Of a DNA stretch of 64,000 bases, positions 15,819 to 24,487 are shown one piece after another; the first letter of the stretch is position 1, and the number at the start of each line of letters is the position of its first letter. The notes under the pieces were generated by a model, which saw only the letters and a program-made list of their open reading frames with translations, did not search any database and was not told the DNA's origin. Origin of the DNA: Chryseobacterium hagamense (GTDB taxonomy: Bacteria > Bacteroidota > Bacteroidia > Flavobacteriales > Weeksellaceae); contig NZ_BJYJ01000019.1 of NCBI RefSeq assembly GCF_007991455.1, positions 1 to 64,000 on the forward strand, given 5' to 3'. The translations under genes were made by a program, and so were the position numbers.

Positions 15819-16281
15819 CCGCAGTAAGGAATAGCGTGTTTTTTTTAATTATTATATGACACGTTTTGTCGCTGCTCTCATTTATTGCCCGAATTGTAAC
15901 AGACGATTACTTAATGTGAATTCGATGATATCATTTAGTATAAAACACACTTAAAGAATTCCGACTTAAAACAGAATAGCCATTACAACGAATACCTTTG
16001 ATACTTAACTGCCGTCTGTTCGGATAGATTTTGAAAAAATCGTATCGGGAAGTTGCTGAACTACAAACCAGAGGTCCTGCTTTACACGTTTTCGATACAT
16101 TTTTTTCCGCTACGCTGCAAAAAACACTCGAACTGACGTTATCTAACAACATTTTATTGTTATAAATCAATCTAATCTTGCAAATTAGATTGAAACTCCT
16201 TTCAAAACCTAGCTGAAGGCTGGATTTTTTTTATCTTTAAAGAAGAAAATTGATATTTCAGGTAAAATAATTGAAAGTTAG
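15819..16281. other. gene-free spacer with degenerate repeats
   Basis: Holds TTAATGTGAATTCGA near 15911 and GTCTGTTCGGAT...GTATCGGGAA near 16014-16050. A reverse copy of GCAGCGTAGCGnAnAAAATGTATCG lies near 16091-16120. The same words recur at 24073-24120. A 79-codon minus-strand frame (15931-16170) runs through these repeats and is rejected. A strong inverted repeat lies at 16167-16193. Confidence 0.5.
16167..16193. promoter_or_regulatory. 27-nt inverted repeat upstream of lipoprotein gene
   Basis: TCAATCTAAT and ATTAGATTGA (perfect 10-bp arms) flank CTTGCAA. It lies 89 bp upstream of the ATG at 16282. It may be an operator or a hairpin; no T-run follows on the plus strand. Confidence 0.4.
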
Positions 16282-16866
16282 ATGAATAAAAAGATCTGTA
16301 ATCGTTTTTGCTTATTGTTAAGTATCGGTTTTTTATTGAACAGTTGCTCACTTTATAAAGAGAAGATCCTGAAAGCAGAAAAAGAAATCAGTTTTGATTT
16401 CCCAAAAATATCCGAAATAAAGAAAAAGGAAATTTCTGAAAAATCAAAAGACATATCTTTAGGGTATTTTTGGGGAGTAAGCGAGGGTATTTATCCTTAC
16501 TTTCCCAACCATACATTTGAAAATCCCATTTCTTATGAAAGGCCTGCTAATATTTTTGTTCTAAAAGTTGATTATTTCTTTGATAAAAAGGGGATGGTTA
16601 AACTTATGCTTTATGAGTGGAACCCTAACGAAAAAACAGAAACTCCGGAAGATATTTTTAAGGATAAATTCGAAGAGATCAAGAATTTTCTATCAGAAAA
16701 AATAGGTAAGCCGACCTATGTGAATTATGAAGATCCGGAAAAATCCAGGGAAGAAACATTAAGAGATGATGTGGAATGGAAAAGTGAAAACTTAAATGCT
16801 TATCTTTTTCGTTTCAAAGGGAAAGGAGGTTTTGATCAGATCAGGCTTGCTTTATATAAAGATTGA
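16282..16866 (+). CDS. hypothetical lipoprotein
   Basis: 194 residues with a lipoprotein signal: basic start MNKKICNRF, hydrophobic core, lipobox LLNSC with Cys at about residue 22. The mature part has no family I recognise. It is charged, with a KEKEIS-type helix and aromatic beta-strand-like segments (ISLGYFWGVSEGIYPYFPNHTF, shown in part). The gene is AT-richer than its neighbours and stands alone between two gene-free stretches, consistent with an accessory origin. Probably membrane anchored, and sorting to inner or outer membrane cannot be told. Confidence 0.65.
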   Translation: MNKKICNRFCLLLSIGFLLNSCSLYKEKILKAEKEISFDFPKISEIKKKEISEKSKDISLGYFWGVSEGIYPYFPNHTFENPISYERPANIFVLKVDYFFDKKGMVKLMLYEWNPNEKTETPEDIFKDKFEEIKNFLSEKIGKPTYVNYEDPEKSREETLRDDVEWKSENLNAYLFRFKGKGGFDQIRLALYKD

Positions 16867-17451
16867 ATGATTATGCTGTAATTAGACAGTATCATAATAT
16901 TAGAGGGCATATTAAAACTCTCTATTATTTCTCTTAATTTCTGAATTAAAATAAACTTTGTTTATTCTTCACTTTAATACAATAATATAATGAATCAAGT
17001 AAACATCAATTAGCATCAATAAATTGATTTGTCATGCTAAATATCTTAAATTCTTAATGTTAAAAAAGGAAAAGTGACGTTTAAACAGGATCTTAGCGAT
17101 TCAATCAAAGGTTTTAATTCATTAAAGTTTATATATTAAATCCTGATTTATCGAATTATAATTAAAAATTTATATCCATGTATTCCTACTGTTTCCAATC
17201 CGAACAGTAATTTTAAAATCCCGTTCCGGACATCTCCTGATCCATAAGTAGTCAGATCCGGAACATCTTATAAGTACTTTTACGGAATGATCCGATTGGT
17301 AGCTAATACTGAATACTACCTGCCGTATTCTTCGTTATTTTGAGTCAGTAAAATGGTCAGTTTTTAAGAATCGTATTTGCTTAAAATCACTATTTGGTGA
17401 ATAAATCAACCCGTTTTTCTATGCTTAATTCAAATTAAAAACCATTATAAC
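16867..17451. other. gene-free AT-rich spacer upstream of lodA-like gene
   Basis: No gene is seen. One clear feature is the inverted repeat GTTCCGGA (17223-17230) / TCCGGAAC (17257-17264) around a 26-base loop, about 190 bp before the oxidase start. It may be a regulatory site or RNA hairpin. No TAnnTTTG element was found by eye close to the start. Confidence 0.45.
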
Positions 17452-19398
17452 ATGTCTCAAATTAAAAAAGTCATCATCCATCCGGCCATAGGCGTTGCAA
17501 GGGTGGGAAACAGCCCGGAGGAATATTTCCTGATTCCGGAGCAGATCAACGAACCCATTACCGATTCCGGGAATTTCCGCGACAGCCAGGGGCGTATCAA
17601 ACGCCAGGCAGCCCGGTTCCGTCTTTTCGGGGCCGATGAAAACGGTAAGATCATCCGGGAACTGACCGCGGAAGACGGCGACATCACCTGGACCGTCCAC
17701 GTAGCCAACAAAAAAGCAGCCTGGTACGATTTCGACCTGGCCCTGGATATTCCGCAGGCCAGAGGCGTTTATAAGAAGGAAGGATATCCTGCCGTGAAAA
17801 GTACGTTGCGGAATTCTACCATAACCGATGACCTTAGAAAAAGACTAATCATCGACGGCGGAAAAATAGAAATTTCAGGAACGAATACAAATGCCGACGG
17901 TAAAGACCGTCAGTTTGCATTCGATAAAGGAACTTTTTACTCCCCGGACTCCAATGATAAGCTGGTGTATCTGGGGGAAGTGCGTACCGATGAAGAAGGC
18001 CGTCTTCTTTTCCTGGGTGGACGCGGGCTCTCTGCTTCCTACGCCAATCTTCCCGCAACTACTTTTGCCAATAACGAGACCTGGCATGACGATACTTCGG
18101 ACGGGCCCGTGGATGCGAAAATCAGGCTGAAAACAGGAGAAGTGCTGGAAGCTGCCGGCGCATGGGTACTTACGGCACCGCCGGACTATTCCCCGGGCGT
18201 GCAGGCTTTTGTAACCGGCTACGACCTGCTGGCGCAGACGGCTGCCGATATGGGCAAATCCGTACTGCCGGAGACACCGGAATTCTGGGAACATATTTAC
18301 CCGATGCTGGAGCGGATGCCGCTGAACGGCTGGGTGAATGCAGGCATCTTCAAGCAGAACGGATGGGGAAGTCCGGGCAACCTGTCGACACCTGAAATGA
18401 TTGCCAGGCTGTCCGATGCTTCCGACCGCTTTTTTGAATTGCGCCAGGCGATTTTCCGCCAGTTCCGGAACCCGGATTATGCAACCATGCAGGCCGAGCT
18501 TTTCCCGCCGGTGTACGGGGACGGGCTACAGGGTTTCGTGAAAACGGACACCGATCCGCGAAATTTTATGGCCGTACTGCCGTTCCAGTACGAATATATG
18601 CGGCAGTGGGCCAACGGCAATTTTACCCTGGGAAATAAACCAGAAACCAAAAAATGGAAAGACCTTTCCCCCGAAGAGCAGGCCGCCCGGCTGGACCGTA
18701 CGGCGCTTGATGAAACCATCGGCGGGCCCTTCCACCCGGGATGCGAATTTACCTGGCCGATGCGACAGCCGATCCTGTATGCCGAACCTTTCCGCATCAA
18801 GCGCAGGCTGGATGACCCGCTGACCTTCGGGCCGGTTCTGGATTCCGAAAATGTTTTGGCGCCGGGCGGACCGCTGGACGGTTCGGCAGCCGGTGATATC
18901 ACCAAATGGATGGCGGTGCCGTGGCAGACCGATACGTCAAGCTGCCTGAGCGGTTACGTGCCGATCATGGGCCAGTATGTGCCGACCTTCTGGCCGGTGC
19001 GGGTGCCGAATGACGTGATGACTGAAGCCGATTATGAAATCATGATGGATCAGTCAGCGAGCCTTGAAGAAAAGAATGAGGCTTTCGGCAACCGCGTGAA
19101 GTGGCTGCGGGGCATCGTTTACGAATACGGGTACCCATCGAAAAAAGTGAGCCCTTATACCAAAGGCATCAACGAATTTATTACGAAATGGCCGGACGTC
19201 GGTATTCTCATTCAGAAAGAAGGAAACGGCGATGCCAATTTCCCGGATAAGATGTGGGTGGAAAACGGACGGACGATAGGTGAGAAGCGGGAAACGGAAT
19301 CATTCATGAAGGCTGCATCCCATCAGGCACCTGCTGAAGAAGACCCTGGTTATCTGTGGATGATAAACCGCGCCGAGAAAAGAAGAAGAGGGGAATGA
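17452..19398 (+). CDS. LodA/GoxA-family cysteine-tryptophylquinone amino-acid oxidase
   Basis: The 648-residue protein has the typical family start (VIIHPAIGVARVGNSPEEYF, a part of the conserved N-terminal segment) and the C-terminal region DTSSCLSGY...TFWPVRVPNDV. Family members build a CTQ cofactor from a Cys and a Trp and oxidatively deaminate free amino acids (lysine epsilon-oxidase LodA, glycine oxidase GoxA), releasing H2O2. Candidate cofactor residues here are Cys498 and Trp514, only 16 apart, whereas in LodA (Cys516, Trp581) they are 65 apart. A different Trp could be used, for example in KWLRG. There is no signal peptide. It overlaps the LodB-like gene by 4 bases (ATGA), showing translational coupling. 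The substrate is unknown. Confidence 0.85.
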   Translation: MSQIKKVIIHPAIGVARVGNSPEEYFLIPEQINEPITDSGNFRDSQGRIKRQAARFRLFGADENGKIIRELTAEDGDITWTVHVANKKAAWYDFDLALDIPQARGVYKKEGYPAVKSTLRNSTITDDLRKRLIIDGGKIEISGTNTNADGKDRQFAFDKGTFYSPDSNDKLVYLGEVRTDEEGRLLFLGGRGLSASYANLPATTFANNETWHDDTSDGPVDAKIRLKTGEVLEAAGAWVLTAPPDYSPGVQAFVTGYDLLAQTAADMGKSVLPETPEFWEHIYPMLERMPLNGWVNAGIFKQNGWGSPGNLSTPEMIARLSDASDRFFELRQAIFRQFRNPDYATMQAELFPPVYGDGLQGFVKTDTDPRNFMAVLPFQYEYMRQWANGNFTLGNKPETKKWKDLSPEEQAARLDRTALDETIGGPFHPGCEFTWPMRQPILYAEPFRIKRRLDDPLTFGPVLDSENVLAPGGPLDGSAAGDITKWMAVPWQTDTSSCLSGYVPIMGQYVPTFWPVRVPNDVMTEADYEIMMDQSASLEEKNEAFGNRVKWLRGIVYEYGYPSKKVSPYTKGINEFITKWPDVGILIQKEGNGDANFPDKMWVENGRTIGEKRETESFMKAASHQAPAEEDPGYLWMINRAEKRRRGE

Positions 19399-20507
19399 TT
19401 GATGTACTGATCATCGGCAACGGTCCGGCCGGGCTGGCTTCGGCCATCACTTTGCGTCAGCAGGGCGCATCGGTGATGGTCGTGCACCGGCCGGCAGATA
19501 CCCATAAATTCCGGGCAGGGGAAAGCCTCGCAGCCTCTGCCCGGAATTCTCTGACGGAACTGGACGTATGGGAAGAATTTCTGGACGACCGCCATGAGCC
19601 CTGCTACGGAAATGCTTCCTGCTGGGGAGACGACCGGCTGTACTTCAACGATTTTATCCAGTCGCCATCCGGGCTGGGCTGGTACGTCGGCCGTCCGGCT
19701 TTTGAATCGATGCTGACACGGAAAGCATCAGCTGCAGGAGTTCCGTTTCATGAAACGGACCGCTCTTTCAGGCTTCACCGGAAAGATGACCTCTGGGAAT
19801 ATGCCGGAGACCGGTTAAAAATAAGTGCAGCAATGGTGATCGATGCCAGCGGCAGAAACAGCTGGCTGAGCCGGCAGCTCAGGATCAGGCGCATCCGCAG
19901 GGACGAACAGGCAGCCGTCATCAGCATCCTTGCCGCCACAGATCCGTTGGATAACCGGCAAAGCCTGATTGAGGCAGTTTCGGATGGCTGGTGGTATGCT
20001 TCGGATATCGGCGAAGGAAAAGTAGCCCGGATCTTTTTTACGGATCCCGATCTGCATGACCGCAAATCCTGGCTGGATCCCCTTTATTGGCAGAACAAAA
20101 GCCTGCAGACCAAATTCATCCGGCACCGCGTACCCGTAAACCGATATACGGAAATCGTACCGTTGCAGTATACTTCTGCAGGAAGCCACCACCTGGAACA
20201 TTACGCCGGGGAAGGCTGGCTGGCGGCAGGGGATGCGGCCTGTTCGCTGGATCCGCTGTCATCACATGGTATTGCTTTTGCCCTGCGCAGCGGTATTGAT
20301 GCAGCGATGGCCGCAAAGGATCGTCTGGAAGGAATTTCATCTGCCGGCAATGATTATCATGAAAAAATTGAGCTGGCTTTCCGGTTATACAATGAACAAC
20401 GGACCGGATTCTATCAGCGGGAAACCCGTTGGAAGGACGAACCTTTTTGGATAAGAAGGCATGAGGAACAGATGATGGAAATTGGTAAAACGCAGAGGCA
20501 AAATTAA
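19395..20507 (+). CDS. LodB-like FAD-dependent maturation partner
   Basis: The 370-residue flavoprotein has the FAD dinucleotide-binding motif at the very start (MIDVLIIGNGPAGLASAITL) and a later GD motif in WLAAGDAACSLDPLSSHGIAFAL. That later motif, with the SHGI variant, is typical of halogenase/geranylgeranyl-reductase-like monooxygenases. In Marinomonas, LodB is required to form the CTQ cofactor in LodA. The 4-base overlap with the oxidase gene argues for the same role. A longer frame begins at 19356, but the overlapping ATG at 19395 places the Rossmann motif at residue 1, as expected. It ends about 200 bp before the tyrosinase gene. Confidence 0.85.
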   Translation: MIDVLIIGNGPAGLASAITLRQQGASVMVVHRPADTHKFRAGESLAASARNSLTELDVWEEFLDDRHEPCYGNASCWGDDRLYFNDFIQSPSGLGWYVGRPAFESMLTRKASAAGVPFHETDRSFRLHRKDDLWEYAGDRLKISAAMVIDASGRNSWLSRQLRIRRIRRDEQAAVISILAATDPLDNRQSLIEAVSDGWWYASDIGEGKVARIFFTDPDLHDRKSWLDPLYWQNKSLQTKFIRHRVPVNRYTEIVPLQYTSAGSHHLEHYAGEGWLAAGDAACSLDPLSSHGIAFALRSGIDAAMAAKDRLEGISSAGNDYHEKIELAFRLYNEQRTGFYQRETRWKDEPFWIRRHEEQMMEIGKTQRQN

Positions 20508-20509
20508 CA

Positions 20510-20537
20510 GGCTTGAAGAGGGATGCCGGATGTTTTC
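20510..20537 (+). repeat. partial copy of dispersed repeat A
   Basis: GGCTTGAAGAGGGATGCCGG followed by ATGTT, starting 3 bases after the flavoprotein stop. Shortened and diverged relative to the full copies. Confidence 0.5.
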
Positions 20538-20712
20538 ATTGTTAATATGACCCGTTTTAAACCTCTGTACCAACTTAAGATTCGTGAATAAGCAATTGCG
20601 TATTTATACGGAATATTTTTTCGGGGAGATCTTTTATCTTTGGAATGCATCCGTAAAAAACCGGACGCTGAAATTTTAAAAATAACTTTTTAACCACTGT
20701 ATTAAATTAAAC

Positions 20713-22371
20713 ATGACAACATTTACAAGAAAGAATGCCTGGAACAACAACGGGACATTCGAAAACCCGGATCTTTTATGGTACGCGAAGGCGGTACAGG
20801 TAATGCAGTCGAGACCGATTGAAGATGCCACCAGCTGGTGGTTCTATGCCGCAGTGCATGGGCAGTATCTTGTCAACAACAATACCGGGGAGCCGCCTGT
20901 GGGTTACCCGAACTGGACGGATATTCCTTACATCCCGGCCGGTGCCAAGCTTTCTTCACTTCCTCCGGCCCAGGTGTACGAACTGTTCTGGGATCAGTGC
21001 CAGCACGGTACCTGGTTCTTCCCGCCGTGGCACCGCGGCTATCTGGTGGCTCTGGAAAACCTCCTCCGCACCATTATCGTAGAACAATTGGGAGGACCGG
21101 AGGATTGGGCATTGCCGTACTGGAATTACCTAAACCAGTCGGATGCCGGTCATCAATCTAAAATTCCGACGGCTTTTACGGTGAAGGCCTTACCTGACGG
21201 CTCACCCAATCCGCTATATGTACCGGAGAGATACGGCCCGAACGGGGACGGCAATGTATACGTGGAAGTAGGGCAGGATACACCGGATGATCCGAAGGCC
21301 AACGACAAATGCCAGCTGGATACCATCTACAGCGAATCGTCTCCCGGACCGACGGGAACCGGCAACCTGTACGGCTATTATTACGGCGGGCAGGAAACCG
21401 GTTTCAGCCACAGCAACGGCGGTTTCGGTGACCTGGAATCCAATCCCCATAATTTCGTACACGTTATGGTAGGCGGTTTTAACGGGGATACCTGGACGGA
21501 TCCCAATGCATCGGAAAAAGAGGAAGGCCTGATGTCTGATCCTCCTACGGCCGGCCTGGATCCCATCTTCTACCTGCATCATGCCAATATCGACCGGATG
21601 TGGGATGCGTGGAACGTTACCGGTAAAAACAGCAATCCCAACCAGCCCGATTGGCTGAAAGGGCCTTCCGCACACGGCAATTCGCAGTTTGCCATGCCCC
21701 TGGATGCCAAAGGTACCCCGTGGTACTACACCCCGGCAGATGTTGACAGCACCACCGGTCTTAATTTTAACGGATCTCCGTATTCTTACACCTACGACGA
21801 TCTGTCTTTAACTTCATACGAAACGGCTGCTCCAAAGGCTGAACCTGAAAATTTAACAGAACGGTTAAATAAACTGGGCGCATCCGTTCCTGAAAATAAA
21901 ATTCCAATGAGCGAAAAAAAGAGACATGAAATCATCGGGGCCAATGCCGGTACCCTGTCGCTGAACAGCGGAGAAACGCAAGCTGTGGTAAAGCTGGATA
22001 CCCCATCATGGAAGACCGTTTCAAAGAGCCTGAAAAATGCTTCTGTTTCCCAATTGCCGGATGAAGTCTTTCTTCAGCTGGAAAACGTGAAAGGAACCAA
22101 CAATTCCAATTTTCTTTCGGTCTTTGTGAATGACAAATTCGTAAGGTCGGTGGCACTTTTCGGGATCCGGATGGCATCGCAGCAAGACGGGGCCCACGGC
22201 GGTTCAGGACTTACCTTTACCTTAAATATCACCAATGTTATCGACGAACTGTACCTGGACAACGATATCGATCTCAGTTCGCTGAATGTGGTGATCAAGA
22301 CAAAGAATCCTCTGCCTGAGAACAATGACCTTACGATCGACCGGATCAGTATTTACCGTGTAGCCCAATAA
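20713..22371 (+). CDS. tyrosinase / polyphenol oxidase family protein
   Basis: The 552-residue type-3 copper enzyme oxidises phenols or catechols to quinones. Copper site A ligands are visible in AVHGQY, CQHGTWFFPPWHRGYL. Copper site B ligands are visible in NPHNFVHVMVGG and DPIFYLHHANIDRMWDAW. The C-terminal part (about 430-552) resembles the plant-like polyphenol oxidase beta-barrel domain that covers the active site. There is no obvious signal peptide. The downstream DUF2182 gene starts 7 bp after the stop and probably supplies copper. The enzyme shares the region with a quinone-cofactor oxidase pair, suggesting a common oxidative or antimicrobial role. Exact substrate cannot be read. Confidence 0.9.
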   Translation: MTTFTRKNAWNNNGTFENPDLLWYAKAVQVMQSRPIEDATSWWFYAAVHGQYLVNNNTGEPPVGYPNWTDIPYIPAGAKLSSLPPAQVYELFWDQCQHGTWFFPPWHRGYLVALENLLRTIIVEQLGGPEDWALPYWNYLNQSDAGHQSKIPTAFTVKALPDGSPNPLYVPERYGPNGDGNVYVEVGQDTPDDPKANDKCQLDTIYSESSPGPTGTGNLYGYYYGGQETGFSHSNGGFGDLESNPHNFVHVMVGGFNGDTWTDPNASEKEEGLMSDPPTAGLDPIFYLHHANIDRMWDAWNVTGKNSNPNQPDWLKGPSAHGNSQFAMPLDAKGTPWYYTPADVDSTTGLNFNGSPYSYTYDDLSLTSYETAAPKAEPENLTERLNKLGASVPENKIPMSEKKRHEIIGANAGTLSLNSGETQAVVKLDTPSWKTVSKSLKNASVSQLPDEVFLQLENVKGTNNSNFLSVFVNDKFVRSVALFGIRMASQQDGAHGGSGLTFTLNITNVIDELYLDNDIDLSSLNVVIKTKNPLPENNDLTIDRISIYRVAQ

Positions 22372-22378
22372 TTGAATC

Positions 22379-23137
22379 ATGAAACTCTCAGGAACCGACC
22401 GCTTTAAGATCAGCCTGGTGATCTTCGGGATCAGCATCATCACCTGGCTGCTGTTGCTGATAAATCCCGGCCATATCATGACCATGGAACATTGCCACGT
22501 TTCGGCTGCCGGACCGTCGGCTGTTTCCCTGAAAATGCTGTTGCAGATGAATCCCTTTTCTTCACAGCTCATGGGCTGGGGACTGATGGTCGTGGCGATG
22601 ATGCTGCCTAAACTGATTGTGCCTGTCCAGGCCATTTATCTCCGGAGCCTGAGGCGGTACCGGCTGATCTGCTCCGTATGGTTTGTGCTGGGCTATCTTA
22701 CGGTCTGGATGATAGCGGGGGTATTTATGGTGGGCATCATCATCGGTTTAAATCTTTTGATGCCCGGATCGTACCTTCCTGCCTTGGCTGTATTAACTAT
22801 TGCGGTGGTTTGGCAGTTTTCGCCGGTGAAGCAGAAGTTTCTCAACCTCAGCCATAACCATTATGCCTTGCGTGCCTTCGGATGGGACGCTTATCGCGAT
22901 TCACTGGAGTTCGGTGTAAAGCACGGCGTCTGGTGCGTGGGTTCCGGCTGGGCGTTGATGCTGTTCCCGATGTTGCTGCCTGAAGGTCATAATCCCGCGA
23001 TGATCGTAGTGACTTACCTTATGATCGCCGAGCATCTGGAGCATCCCGCTGCCAAAGTATGGCGGATCCGCATTCCGCTGAAGCTGTTGAAATATACGGT
23101 TGCCCGGACCCAGATGAAATTACAGGCGATGAGGTAA
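22379..23137 (+). CDS. DUF2182 (COG5486) membrane protein, probable copper-delivery partner of tyrosinase
   Basis: 252 residues with five or so membrane helices. The motif GWGLMVVAMMLPKLIVP and the later WQFSPVKQKFLNLSHNH and KHGVWCVGSGWALML segments match the DUF2182 pattern of predicted metal-binding integral membrane proteins. His, Met and Cys residues (MTMEHCHVS, LSHNHY, EHLEHP) are good copper ligands. A COG5486 protein (PpoB2) supports tyrosinase copper loading in Marinomonas, as I recall it. The 7-bp spacing from the tyrosinase gene makes that role likely here. The usual cysteine of the KxxCLxHC motif is replaced (LNLSHNH). Confidence 0.75.
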   Translation: MKLSGTDRFKISLVIFGISIITWLLLLINPGHIMTMEHCHVSAAGPSAVSLKMLLQMNPFSSQLMGWGLMVVAMMLPKLIVPVQAIYLRSLRRYRLICSVWFVLGYLTVWMIAGVFMVGIIIGLNLLMPGSYLPALAVLTIAVVWQFSPVKQKFLNLSHNHYALRAFGWDAYRDSLEFGVKHGVWCVGSGWALMLFPMLLPEGHNPAMIVVTYLMIAEHLEHPAAKVWRIRIPLKLLKYTVARTQMKLQAMR

Positions 23138-23166
23138 GGGAAATTCAAATAGAAATAGGGTGAATA

Positions 23167-23209
23167 GGCTGGAAAATGGAAGCCGGATGCCGGAAGCTTA
23201 TCATGTCAG
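23167..23209 (+). repeat. dispersed repeat A copy
   Basis: GGCTGGAAAATGGAAGCCGG then ATGCCGGAAGCTTATCATGTCAG (in part). Same order of blocks as the 24175 copy. Confidence 0.7.
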
Positions 23210-23333
23210 TATTACTTTCAAAGGTTTTAATCATCAATCTATTTGAAGGCTCATAAATTTGAATTCCAATATTACATCTTATAATTGACAGAAATCAAAT
23301 ACGGTCGGGCTCACTTTAAAATTTAATACATCG

Positions 23334-23372
23334 ATAAAGCCCACCTGCCAAAGTGGGTTTTATCTTTTAGGT
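23334..23372 (+). terminator. terminator-like hairpin downstream of DUF2182 gene
   Basis: AAAGCCCAC pairs with GTGGGTTTT (one G-T pair) around CTGCCAAA, followed by ATCTTTTA. Probable end of the tyrosinase-DUF2182 transcript, about 200 bp after the stop. Confidence 0.6.
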
Positions 23373-23496
23373 AATTTCAAAAATATTTTTTTCTTGAATA
23401 TTATCCATTTGAATAATTATAATTTCTGAAAATTTCAGGAAGTGGATATGGCACAATTTGTTTTCGGTTGATGAGCAAATGACTTTGACCATACTT

Positions 23497-23540
23497 TTGA
23501 CAGGAGAAACTTCCGGCATCCATCTACATGCTTCCAGTCT
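23497..23540 (-). repeat. dispersed repeat A, reverse copy
   Basis: On the minus strand it reads CTGGAAGCATGTAGATGG then ATGCCGGAAGTTTCTCCTGTC. It touches the stop codon of the NTF2-like gene. Confidence 0.65.
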
Positions 23541-23541
23541 A

Positions 23542-24030
23542 TTATTTCCTGAACGTTGCATTTTCGTAAGAATAAATAAGACTCACGATTTTCCATTTTC
23601 CTTCCGCTTTGATGAGGTGCCACGATTCGCTGCCCCAGTTCGTTACGGTATTTTCTTCCAGGAATGAATAATCAAACGTAACGCTCGCGATCACATCGTC
23701 ATTGATGATCCGGATGTTCTCAAATTTTTCTTCTTTCCGGCCCTTTTCCATAATGTAGCGGAAAAAATTTTGCCAGGCGTCCTTGAAATAATTTTTACGG
23801 TTCGCGGGATTCTTTTCCAGCCGTTTCTGCTGGGACCGGTTTTTAACAACTCCAATCCAGACTACCGGATTTTCGTGAAACAGGCTTTGGAAAGCCGCGG
23901 AATCTTTCCGGATCATGCTTTCTCTGAACTGCCGGATGACGTTTCGGATTTCTGTTTTTTCCGTACTGAATTTCTGGGCTGGAATAAAATGGGAACAAAG
24001 CATAAAAATGCTGAGAATGAATATTTTCAT
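23542..24030 (-). CDS. secreted NTF2-like / SnoaL-fold protein
   Basis: 162 residues from ATG 24030, starting with a signal peptide (MKIFILSIFMLCSHFIPAQ). The rest fits the NTF2-like alpha+beta cone: an N-terminal helix IRNVIRQFRESMIRKDSAAF followed by LFHENPVVWIGVV, and C-terminal strands VTFDYSFLEENTVTNWGSESWHLIKAEGKWKIVSLIYS (in part). The family covers enzymes and ligand-binding proteins, so no reaction is assigned. A longer frame to 24057 would place residues in front of the signal peptide and is not preferred. Confidence 0.7.
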   Translation of the reverse strand: MKIFILSIFMLCSHFIPAQKFSTEKTEIRNVIRQFRESMIRKDSAAFQSLFHENPVVWIGVVKNRSQQKRLEKNPANRKNYFKDAWQNFFRYIMEKGRKEEKFENIRIINDDVIASVTFDYSFLEENTVTNWGSESWHLIKAEGKWKIVSLIYSYENATFRK

Positions 24031-24057
24031 AAGTAAAATGGATGTTATGTAGAGCAT

Positions 24058-24487
24058 GTTAATAAAGAATTACGTCTGTTCGGATGTTTCTGGCAGCGTA
24101 GCGAAGAAAATGTATCGGGAATTTATAAGCTATACCTTTCTTAATGTGAACTCGAAGAAGAACTTGGGTTAATAGGCTGGAAGAGGGAAGCCGGATGCCG
24201 GAAGTTTCTCCTGTCAAAAACAGAAGCAGAGGTTCTTATGATCAAACTCGATATTTTGTTGCGTTCTCATAAAGTTCCCCTTTAATCCTCAATAAATAGC
24301 TTTGGTCTCATTTTGCAGCCGGAGCCTGATTTATATGGTTTTAAAGTCCAAAAGAAACGGATTAATACAGGATAGGAATTCTATCAAAATCCTGACTGAA
24401 TCAGCCTTAATTTCTCTTTTTAATTAAGTAAAAGGCTGATTCTGCTTTTAATACGGCCGAATTCACGTTTCATTATCAGTTCATAAA
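24058..24487. other. gene-free spacer with composite repeat
   Basis: Starts with GTCTGTTCGGAT..GCAGCGTAGCGAAGAAAATG (24073-24113, in part), then TTAATGTGAACTCGA (24141-24155), repeat A (24175-24217) and a tail to about 24480. The tail repeats the order of words found after the 10954 copy. No gene is seen. Confidence 0.55.
24175..24217 (+). repeat. dispersed repeat A, best-conserved copy
   Basis: GGCTGGAAGAGGGAAGCCGG then ATGCCGGAAGTTTCTCCTGT, used as reference. Contains the nested complementary words GCCGGATGCCGG. Confidence 0.75.

Larger units (their letters stand above)
23138..23541. other. gene-free spacer with two repeat A copies and a terminator
   Basis: A forward repeat A lies at 23167-23209, a terminator-like hairpin at 23334-23372 and a reverse repeat A at 23497-23540 that abuts the stop of the minus-strand gene at 23542. 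Short plus- and minus-strand frames here are not genes. Confidence 0.6.

Noticed and set aside
15931..16170. 79-codon minus-strand frame
   Set aside because: Runs through degenerate spacer repeats also present near 24073, so it is not an independent gene.
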